A stretch of 38,497 bases of DNA from assembly GCA_001899585.1 (NCBI GenBank), contig MKWE01000009.1, positions 193,025 to 231,521 of the forward strand, in the 5' to 3' direction. Each line of letters begins with the position of its first letter. Positions within the stretch are counted from its first letter, which is position 1. The notes beneath the pieces are model-generated. The model made no database searches. It was not told the origin of the DNA and saw only the letters and a list, made by a program, of their open reading frames with translations. A program made the position numbers and the translations under genes. Of this stretch, positions 32,334-38,497 are shown piece after piece. The stretch comes from Rhodospirillales bacterium 70-18. Lineage in GTDB: Bacteria; Pseudomonadota; Alphaproteobacteria; Acetobacterales; Acetobacteraceae.

Positions 32334-34637
32334 TCAGCGGGCCTGCATCGCGCGCCAGACCCGCTCCGGCGTCACCGGCATGTCGATATGGGTGACGCCG
32401 AGCGGGGCGAGCGCGTCCAGGACAGCGCAGACGACGGCCTGTGGGGAGGCGATGGCGCCAGCTTGCCCCGCCCCCTTCAGGCCGAGCGGATTGGCGGCGG
32501 TCGGCACGCCGTTGAAGCGTATGTCCAGCGGAGGGATGTCGGCGGCGCGGGGCAGCGTGTAGTCCATCAGCGAGCCGCTCAACAACTGGCCGGACTGCGG
32601 ATCGTAGACGGTGTGCTCCAGCATCGCCTGGCCGATGCCTTGGACGACGCCGCCCTGGATCTGGCCGAGGGTCAGCATTGGGTTGATCAGGTCGCCGAAA
32701 TCGTCGACCGCGGTGTAGCGGTCCAGCCGGACCTCGCCGGTGTCGGGGTCGATCTCGACCTCGGCGATGTGGCAGCCGTTCGGGAAGGTGATCAGGTCGA
32801 GCAGGTTCCAGACATAGGTGTCCAGGCCCGAGGCGTCGGCAGAGGGCGAACTGGCGGGGTCGCGGGCGGCGGCGGCGACGGCGAGCAGGTCGATGCCGCG
32901 CGCGGGGTCGCCGCTGACCACGAAGCGGCCACCGAGGAACTCCACCTGCCCGGGCGGGGCCTGCAACAGGCCGGCGGCGATCACCCGGCCTTTCGCCAGC
33001 ATGGTCTCGACGGCCTTGACCAGGGCCGAGCCGCCCATGTGCATGGAGCGCGCGCCGCCATGGCCGTTGCCGTCGCGCACCAGCGCGGTGTCGGCCTGCA
33101 CGTAGCGGAAAGCATCCAGCGGCAGGCCGAGCAGGTCGGCGGCGAGCTGGCGGTAGCTGGTCTCGTGGCCCATGCCGTTGGACTGGGTGCCGACGACGAG
33201 GCTCACCGTGCCGTCGGCCTCGAAGCGGATTTCCGCGCCCTCGTTGGGGGCGCCGCGCGCGGTTTCCATGAAGCAGGTGACGCCGATGCCACGCAGCCGG
33301 CCGCGCTGGCGCGAGGCGTCGCGGCGAGCGGGGAAGCCGGCATGGTCGGCGGCGAGGACGGCGGCGTCGAGGTTCTCGGCGAAGCGGCCGCAGTCGATGA
33401 CGGTGCCGAGCGCTTTGTGGTAGGGGAATTGGGCCACGAGGTTGCGGCGCCGCAGGTCGATCGGGTCGAAGCCGCAGGTTCGCGCCGCCGCGTCGATCAG
33501 CCGCTCGATCATGTAGTTCACCTCGGGCTTGCCGGCGCCGCGATAGGCGTCGATCGGCACCGTGTTGGTGAACACCCCGCGTACATCCATGAAGATCGCC
33601 GGGATGACGTAGCCGCTGCCCATGGCGTTGGCCGGCGCGCTGGTGGAGCTGCCGGGGCCGCCGGAGGACAGGTAGGCGCCTAGCTCCGCGATGGTGTCGA
33701 CGTCGAGCGCCAGGAAATTGCCGGCGGCGTCGAGCGCCAGGCGTGCCTTGGTGAGGTTGGCGCGGCCCTGGGCGGTGGTGGCGAAATCCTCGATGCGCTC
33801 GCCGATCCATTTGACCGGTCGGCCCAGGCGGCGGGCGGCCCAGAGCAGCATGACCCATTCCGGATAGAGCGCGTTCTTTACCCCGAAGCCGCCGCCGACA
33901 TCGGGGCAGGAGACGCGCATGCGTTCGGCGGGCTCGTGGAAGACGGCGCCGGCCAACTGGGATCGCAGCCCATGCACGCCGGCGCCGGAGAATTGCAGGT
34001 GGTAGCCATGCGCGTCGTCGTAGCTGGCGATGCCGCCGCGGGTTTCCATCGATGCAATGACGAGGCGGTTATTGACCAGCTCCAGCTCGACGACATGGGC
34101 GGCGCCGGCCAGGGCGGCCTGCACCGCGGCGCTGTCGCCCTTCTGGAAGCGGTAGCTGAGGTTGGCGGGGGCTTCGTCCCAGACAAGCGGGGCACCTGTG
34201 CGCAGGGCGGCGGCGGGGTCGACGATGGCGGGCAGCACGTCGTACTCGACGATCACCGCCTCGGCGGCGGTGCGGGCGGTGTCGCGGGTGGCGGCGACCA
34301 CGAATGCGACGGGATCGCCGACATGGCGGACGCGGCCGGTGGCCAAGGCGGGGCGGGGTGGAGCGACCATCGGCGGCACGCTGGGGACCGGCACGGTGCA
34401 GGGCAGGGGGCCGAGGGAGGCGAGGTCGGCGGCGGTGAACACGCCGAGCACGCCTGGCATGGCGGCAGGGCCGGCGGTGTCGACGGCGGTGATCCGTGCG
34501 TGCGCATGCGGCGACCGCACGACATGCATCCAGGCTTGGCCGGGTGCGTCGATGTCCTCGATGAAGCGGCCGTGTCCGGTCAGAAAGCGCTCATCCTCCA
34601 GCCGCCGGATCGACTGTCCCCTGAAGCTTGGCGCCAT
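32334..34637 (-). CDS. Xanthine dehydrogenase/CO dehydrogenase-like molybdopterin-binding large subunit
   Basis: 767 residues. The N-terminus SIRRLEDERFLTGHGRFIEDI is typical of CoxL-like subunits. Domain 1 (~20-130) is the aldehyde oxidase a/b hammerhead (SPHAHARI, VRHVGDPVAFVVA). The molybdenum-cofactor part follows: CPDVGGGFGVKN, then AYRGAGKPE (~363-371), the form II active-site loop, not AYRCSFR of true CO dehydrogenase. Next are GTQSNGMGHETSYRQ and the C-terminal GLKGAGQAGAIASPQAV, where the family normally has GxGE: the catalytic Glu is Gln (residue ~725, codon CAA). No FAD (CoxM) or iron-sulfur (CoxS) subunit genes are adjacent, so it is an orphan. AGGGGGG precedes the ATG. It probably hydroxylates an aldehyde or N-heterocycle if active; substrate unknown. 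Confidence 0.5.
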   Translation of the reverse strand: MAPSFRGQSIRRLEDERFLTGHGRFIEDIDAPGQAWMHVVRSPHAHARITAVDTAGPAAMPGVLGVFTAADLASLGPLPCTVPVPSVPPMVAPPRPALATGRVRHVGDPVAFVVAATRDTARTAAEAVIVEYDVLPAIVDPAAALRTGAPLVWDEAPANLSYRFQKGDSAAVQAALAGAAHVVELELVNNRLVIASMETRGGIASYDDAHGYHLQFSGAGVHGLRSQLAGAVFHEPAERMRVSCPDVGGGFGVKNALYPEWVMLLWAARRLGRPVKWIGERIEDFATTAQGRANLTKARLALDAAGNFLALDVDTIAELGAYLSSGGPGSSTSAPANAMGSGYVIPAIFMDVRGVFTNTVPIDAYRGAGKPEVNYMIERLIDAAARTCGFDPIDLRRRNLVAQFPYHKALGTVIDCGRFAENLDAAVLAADHAGFPARRDASRQRGRLRGIGVTCFMETARGAPNEGAEIRFEADGTVSLVVGTQSNGMGHETSYRQLAADLLGLPLDAFRYVQADTALVRDGNGHGGARSMHMGGSALVKAVETMLAKGRVIAAGLLQAPPGQVEFLGGRFVVSGDPARGIDLLAVAAAARDPASSPSADASGLDTYVWNLLDLITFPNGCHIAEVEIDPDTGEVRLDRYTAVDDFGDLINPMLTLGQIQGGVVQGIGQAMLEHTVYDPQSGQLLSGSLMDYTLPRAADIPPLDIRFNGVPTAANPLGLKGAGQAGAIASPQAVVCAVLDALAPLGVTHIDMPVTPERVWRAMQAR

Positions 34638-34693
34638 GCTTGAACCCCCCTGCCGATGACGTGCGGATAGGCGGTAGCATCGTTCGGTTTGCC

Positions 34694-36217
34694 CTATTCC
34701 GCCACCCCCGCGGGCTGGCGCAGGGGGGCGTCTGCCTCGGCGCTCGGGTCGCCGGGGGCGGTGGCCCAGGCGAGTTCCACCAGCGTGATGGTGCGCTGTC
34801 CCGCGCCGTTGAGCTGGCAGACGATCAGGCCCTGCTCCTCCATATAGGTCAGCAGGCGGCGGGCGCGACCGAGCGAATGGGTGCCGTAGGCGCGGGCGAG
34901 GGTGGCGTCGCCAGGGCAGGGAAGGCCTTCGCGGGCGGCGCGGGCGAGCAGGATGAAGACGCCCTGCATGTCCTCCGGCAGCACGCCAGCGCGCGACGAG
35001 ACATCCTGCCAGGCGTCGTCGTCGGCCATATCGGCGCCGATGCCGGCGCGGGAGCGGGCCAACATGCCGCGGAAGGCGTCGAGGTCGGGTGGGGTGAAGC
35101 GCAGGCCCTCGATGCGGCAGCGGACAAGGAAATCCTGGTAGAGTACGCCGATGGCGCGAAAGCCGGCCTCCGGGTCGGCCAGGATGGCGGCCAGGATGCG
35201 GTCCAGCCGTTCGCGCCGCTCGGCCAGTGCCTCGGGGGACGGATGGTGCTCGACCGCCTCGGCGCGGGGCTCGGCGGCGGGGCGGGCGGCCATGAGCTGG
35301 CTGAGCAGGTCGGGTGCCGGCGGCGGCGGGGCGCGGCGCTGGGCGCGGGCGGCCTCGGGCGGCGGGGGGGCCAGGATGACAGCGCGGGCATCCTCCAGCG
35401 TGGCCTCCGGCAGCGGCGTCAGCCGGGGGGTGGCGTTGCGCGGCTGAGTGTCAGTGGCGCCGATGCGCAGGCCCAGCGGGCGGCGGGAGAGAGCGGGGCC
35501 GAGCGCCATGAACTGGCCGCGCGCCAGGTCGCGGAAGGCCTCCGCCTGACGCCGCTCCATGCCCAGCAGGTCGGCGGCGCGGGCCATGTCGATATCCAGG
35601 AAGGTGCGGCCCATCAGGAAGTTGGAGGCTTCGGCGGCGACGTTCTTGGCCAGTTTGGCCAGGCGCTGGGTGGCGAGTACGCCGGCCAGCCCGCGCTTGC
35701 GGCCGCGGCACATCAGGTTGGTCATGCTGGTGAGCGAGAGCCGGCGCGCTTCGTCCGAGGCGTCTCCGGGCGCGATGGCGGGGGCGAAGAGCTGCGCTTC
35801 GTCGACCACCACCAGCATGGGATACCAGTGCTCCCGCCCGACATCGAACAAGCCGCCGAGGAAGGCGGCAGCCCGGCGCAACTGGCCCTCGGCGTCCAGC
35901 CCCTCAAGATTGAGCACGGTGGAGACGCGATGTATGCGCGCCCGCTCGCCGGCCAGTTGCAGGCCCTGCTCGGTGTGCAACTCGGCGTCGATGACCAAGT
36001 GGCCGAAGCGCTCGGCCAGCGTCACGAAGTCGCCCTCGGGGTCGATGATGGTCTGCTGCACCAGGGCGGCGCTCTGTTCCAGCAGGCGCCGCAGAAGATG
36101 GGATTTGCCGGAGCCGGAATTGCCCTGCACCAGTAGGCGGGTGGCCAGCAGTTCCTCAAGGTCGAGCGTCGCCGACGCGCCTGTCGCGGTGTGTCCCATC
36201 TCGATGGCGATCGTCAT
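34694..36217 (-). CDS. HerA-like P-loop ATPase (DUF87 type) with C-terminal winged-helix-like region
   Basis: 507 residues. Walker A GNSGSGKSH (33-41) follows LVQ, and DPEGDF lies just after, as in HerA/FtsK-like DNA translocases. Walker B is MLVVVDEAQLFAP, followed by MTNLMCRGRKRGLAGVLATQRL, the sensor/arginine-finger segment of this group. ASNFLMGRTF, DIDMARAADLLGM and GQFMALGP complete the core (~to residue 250). A proline-rich linker (~268-300, PPPPEAARAQ, APPPPAP) leads to a helical C-terminal region with FILLARAAREGLPCPGD and a short winged-helix-like end. The similarity is strongest to orphan/prophage ATP-binding proteins. AAGGAGG is 14 bases upstream of the ATG. No nuclease partner (NurA/SIR2-like) was seen beside it, so its role is open. 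Confidence 0.5.
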   Translation of the reverse strand: MTIAIEMGHTATGASATLDLEELLATRLLVQGNSGSGKSHLLRRLLEQSAALVQQTIIDPEGDFVTLAERFGHLVIDAELHTEQGLQLAGERARIHRVSTVLNLEGLDAEGQLRRAAAFLGGLFDVGREHWYPMLVVVDEAQLFAPAIAPGDASDEARRLSLTSMTNLMCRGRKRGLAGVLATQRLAKLAKNVAAEASNFLMGRTFLDIDMARAADLLGMERRQAEAFRDLARGQFMALGPALSRRPLGLRIGATDTQPRNATPRLTPLPEATLEDARAVILAPPPPEAARAQRRAPPPPAPDLLSQLMAARPAAEPRAEAVEHHPSPEALAERRERLDRILAAILADPEAGFRAIGVLYQDFLVRCRIEGLRFTPPDLDAFRGMLARSRAGIGADMADDDAWQDVSSRAGVLPEDMQGVFILLARAAREGLPCPGDATLARAYGTHSLGRARRLLTYMEEQGLIVCQLNGAGQRTITLVELAWATAPGDPSAEADAPLRQPAGVAE

Positions 36218-36350
36218 GTGCCGACTCGGAGCCTCCTTGCGCGGTGGGGCTTACTAGCCCGAGTGGGGCCCGTGGGGCACCCCGTTGCGCGGCTTGGGCG
36301 GGGTGTCGCGGTTTGCGGCGGCGGCGCGTTGGTAGTAATTGCGCACCTGA

Positions 36351-36527
36351 GAGGCTGTCTCGGAACGCTGGCGGCATGACGGGGAGGCTGGGCAGCCGGG
36401 GCGAATCGTGATTCGTCGGGGTTGCAACACTCTCGACGAGGCCACGATGTGGACCCCGGTTACGCCGCATTCGCAATCCTGCTCCTACGTCGGCTGGCAC
36501 GTTGATGACCCGATTCGAGACAGACTC
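36351..36527. mobile_element. 177-bp IS5-type internally deleted element (MITE-like)
   Basis: The ends GAGGCTGTCTCGGAA (36351-36365) and ATTCGAGACAGACTC (36513-36527) are imperfect inverted repeats (12 of 15). They are flanked by TGA at 36348-36350 and 36528-36530, a 3-bp target duplication of the TNA type known for the IS1031 group of IS5. Inside, the plus-strand frame PGYAAFAILLLRRLAR-stop (about 36459-36506) is the C-terminus typical of an IS5-family transposase; the rest of the gene is gone. It is a deletion derivative that could move only with help from a full element. Confidence 0.5.
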
Positions 36528-36529
36528 TG

Positions 36530-36631
36530 AGAGCGTGATGACCGCAGGTGGAATCGCCGGAAGTCTGAATCACGCGACAAAACAAAACGCTGGAGTGTGA
36601 TAACCGCTTCTTTCAGCTGTCATCACGCTCT
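36530..36631. repeat. Small palindromic intergenic repeat upstream of the ABC-F gene
   Basis: AGAGCGTGATGAC (36530-36542) is exactly mirrored by GTCATCACGCTCT (36619-36631); internal GTGTGATAA and AATCACGC segments are partial further copies. The type (GAGCGTGAT...ATCACGCTC) is a common dispersed intergenic repeat style in alphaproteobacteria. It ends 20 bases before the ABC-F start codon, so it is transcribed or forms the promoter region. The IS5-derived element sits exactly at its left edge. Confidence 0.5.
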
Positions 36632-36650
36632 AGTCGCCCCAGAGGATAGA

Positions 36651-38273
36651 ATGATTCGATTAGTTAACATCAGCAAGCATAATGGCCGGCAACTGGTTTT
36701 CATCGAGGCCTCGGCGGCGTTGCAGAAGGGGGAGAAGGTGGGGCTGGTCGGGCCGAACGGGGCCGGAAAGACCACGCTGTTCCGGATGATGACGCACGAG
36801 GAGGAGCCGGACGAGGGCCAGGTGCTGGTCGATCGCGGCGTCAGCGTTGGGTTTTTCAGCCAGGATGTAGGCGAGATGGCCGGCCGCAGCGCGGTGGCTG
36901 AGGTGATGGAGGGCGCCGGCGCGGTGGCCGAGGTGGGCGCCGAACTGGCGCTGCTGGAGGCAGCGATGGCCGACCCGGAGCAGATAGGCGAGTTGGACAG
37001 CATCATCGAGCGGTTCGGCGAGGTGCAGGCGCGCTTCGAGGAACTGGGCGGCTATGCGCTCGATGGCAAGGCGCGCGAGGTGCTGGACGGGCTGGGCTTT
37101 AGCCAGGAGATGATGGACGGCGATGTCGGCAAGCTCTCCGGCGGCTGGAAGATGCGGGTCGCGCTCGGGCGCATCCTGCTGATGCGGCCGGATGTGATGC
37201 TGCTGGACGAGCCGAGTAACCACCTGGACCTGGAGAGCCTGATCTGGCTCGAGCAGTTCCTGGCCGGCTATGATGGCGCGCTGATGATGACCTCGCATGA
37301 TCGTGCCTTCATGAATCGCGTGATCAATAAGGTCGTCGAGATAGACGGCGGCAGCCTGACCAGCTTTTCCGGCGATTACGAGTTCTACGAGCAGCAGCGA
37401 GCGTTGAACGAGCGGCACCAGCAGGCGCAGTTCGAGCGCCAGCAGGCGATGCTGGCCAAGGAGATCAACTTCATCGAGCGCTTCAAGGCGCGCGCCTCGC
37501 ATGCGACCCAGGTGCAGAGCCGGGTGAAGAAGCTGGACAAGATTGACCGGGTGGAGCCACCGAAGCGGCGGCAGGCGATGGCCTTCGAGTTCCGCCAGGC
37601 GCCGCGCTCGGGCGACGACGTGGCCAATCTGCGCGGCGTGCACAAGCGCTACGGCGGCCGGGTGATCTATGACGGGCTCGACCTGCTGGTGCGGCGGCGC
37701 GAACGGTGCTGCGTGCTGGGCGTGAACGGCGCCGGCAAATCGACGCTGCTGAAGCTGGTGGTCGGCGCGGCCGAGCCGGACGCGGGGTCCGTCACCCTCG
37801 GCGCCAGCGTGAAGATGGGCTATTTCGCCCAGCATGCGATGGACCTGCTGGATGGCCAGCGCACCGTGTTCGAGACGCTGGCGGATGCGTTTCCGCTGGC
37901 CGACCAGGGCTCGCTGCGCGCGCTGGCGGGCGGATTCGGCTTCTCGCGCGACGAGGTGGAGAAGAGTTGCCGGGTCCTCTCGGGCGGCGAGAAGGCGCGG
38001 CTGGTGATGGCGCTGATGCTGTATGACCCGCCGAATTTCCTGGTGCTGGACGAACCGACCAACCATTTGGACATCGCGACCAAGGAAATGCTGGTGGCTG
38101 CCCTCTCGGAGTTCGAGGGGACCATGCTGTTCGTTTCGCATGACCGGCATTTCTTGGCGGCCTTGTCCAACCGGGTGCTGGAACTCACGCCGGAGGGCAT
38201 CCACCAGTATGGCGGCGGCTACACGGAATACGTGGCGCGGACCGGGCGGGAGGCGCCCGGGCTGCACGCCTGA
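36651..38273 (+). CDS. ABC-F family ATPase (ribosome-associated type)
   Basis: 540 residues, two fused nucleotide-binding domains. NBD1: Walker A GPNGAGKTT (34-42), signature LSGGWKMRVALGR, Walker B MLLDEPSNHLD, switch MMTSHDRAF. The linker (~230-310) is charged and helical (YEFYEQQRALNERHQQAQFER, FKARASHATQVQSRVKKL), the P-site tRNA interaction motif of ABC-F proteins. NBD2: GVNGAGKST, LSGGEKARLVMALML, FLVLDEPTNHLD, FVSHDRHF. There are no membrane segments. These proteins act on the ribosome (translation factors or antibiotic protection); the subgroup, near YbiT/Uup-like proteins by linker style, cannot be fixed. AGAGGA lies five bases upstream of the ATG. Chosen start MIRLVNISK fits NBD1; an upstream in-frame start lies inside the repeat. 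Confidence 0.5.
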   Translation: MIRLVNISKHNGRQLVFIEASAALQKGEKVGLVGPNGAGKTTLFRMMTHEEEPDEGQVLVDRGVSVGFFSQDVGEMAGRSAVAEVMEGAGAVAEVGAELALLEAAMADPEQIGELDSIIERFGEVQARFEELGGYALDGKAREVLDGLGFSQEMMDGDVGKLSGGWKMRVALGRILLMRPDVMLLDEPSNHLDLESLIWLEQFLAGYDGALMMTSHDRAFMNRVINKVVEIDGGSLTSFSGDYEFYEQQRALNERHQQAQFERQQAMLAKEINFIERFKARASHATQVQSRVKKLDKIDRVEPPKRRQAMAFEFRQAPRSGDDVANLRGVHKRYGGRVIYDGLDLLVRRRERCCVLGVNGAGKSTLLKLVVGAAEPDAGSVTLGASVKMGYFAQHAMDLLDGQRTVFETLADAFPLADQGSLRALAGGFGFSRDEVEKSCRVLSGGEKARLVMALMLYDPPNFLVLDEPTNHLDIATKEMLVAALSEFEGTMLFVSHDRHFLAALSNRVLELTPEGIHQYGGGYTEYVARTGREAPGLHA

Positions 38274-38336
38274 GATCATGGGTCGCGATCAGCAAGACTT
38301 GGTATCAGGAGGCGAAGCGTCGCGGGTCGATGTCCG

Positions 38337-38453
38337 TCAGGATGCGCGCCATTTTGGCACCAGGCCGAGCGGGCAGATGCCGGCTTGCGCCACGACCTCG
38401 TCGCCCCAGGCGCCAGCGGCGTTGACCAGCGCGCGGGCGTTGACGGCGGCGCC
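38337..38453 (-). pseudogene. FAD-dependent oxidoreductase (DAO family) fragment
   Basis: The minus frame from 38453 to a stop at 38337 encodes about 38 residues: AVNARALVNAAGAWGDEVVA, then QAGICPLGLVPKWRAS. The NAAGAW.D stretch is the conserved FAD-binding end of glycine/D-amino-acid oxidase-like proteins (LVNAAGAWAD..A..AG..PL.L.P.RR). The frame has no start, is preceded by an in-frame TGA at 38454-38456, and beyond that lies AT-rich sequence unlike the rest. It is a broken remnant. Confidence 0.5.
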
Positions 38454-38497
38454 TCAGAGCCCATCCATAAAGTTTAAATTTATCCTGAACATCTTGC
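38454..38497. other. AT-rich boundary at the right edge
   Basis: TCAGAGCCCATCCATAAAG, then a TTTAAATTTAT tract, breaks the DAO fragment abruptly and contrasts with the surrounding GC-rich DNA. It may be the end of an insertion sequence continuing outside the window; too short to tell. Confidence 0.5.

Noticed and set aside
36660-38279. A 539-residue minus-strand frame opposite the ABC-F gene.
   Set aside because: The plus strand has two complete ATPase domains with all motifs; the minus frame is a shadow.

Overview
This is a high-GC (about 70%) bacterial window with strong G/C third-position bias. The gene content suggests an alphaproteobacterium, most likely family Acetobacteraceae (Rhodospirillales). 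The pointers are Tat-type signals on both solute-binding proteins, a GMC oxidoreductase, IS5/IS1031-like and IS110 remnants, and AT-rich palindromic intergenic elements of a kind I associate with that family. No rRNA, tRNA or CRISPR array was seen. The family assignment is inference; no marker gene is present.

Region 1 (1-14148) is the 3' part of one giant gene for a repetitive, aspartate/glycine-rich RTX-type calcium-binding protein. At least 4715 residues are encoded here and the start lies outside the window. Its order is: end of a type-I-secretion-target-like module; two exactly spaced copies of a 770-bp module separated by a beta-sandwich insert; seven RTX superunits of about 1 kb; an RTX-associated closing domain; seven Calx-beta repeats at an almost invariant 354-bp period; and a C-terminal block of FG-GAP-like repeats. 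Region 2 (14256-17115) holds an orphan branched-chain-type solute-binding protein and a convergent GMC oxidoreductase.

Region 3 (17187-18611) is a graveyard: an aldo/keto reductase 3' fragment and remnants of IS5- and IS110-family transposases. Region 4 (18612-24968) is a catabolic-looking locus. A sugar-type ABC importer (binding protein and two permeases, no ATPase gene) is divergent from an RpiR-family regulator, which overlaps an SDR dehydrogenase and is followed by an FAD-dependent oxidoreductase. A near-perfect inverted repeat in the divergent promoter region is a candidate operator.

Region 5 (25143-31541) is an efflux operon: a degenerate alpha/beta hydrolase overlapping an RND adaptor, then an HAE1-type RND pump, all divergent from a LysR regulator. 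Region 6 (31620-38453) contains a frameshifted dienelactone hydrolase remnant, a VOC protein, an orphan molybdenum hydroxylase large subunit with Gln in place of the usual catalytic Glu, a HerA-like ATPase, a 177-bp internally deleted IS5-type element abutting a small palindromic repeat, an ABC-F ATPase, and a fragment of a DAO-type oxidoreductase at the right edge.

The least explained features are the layered repeat architecture of the giant protein and a pair of related AT-rich palindromic elements (about 19460-19586 and 28353-28477). Each element lies just after a stop codon inside an operon, and each is followed by a gene without a visible Shine-Dalgarno sequence. [Form note: no feature confidence was stated in the original answer; every 0.5 is a placeholder.]
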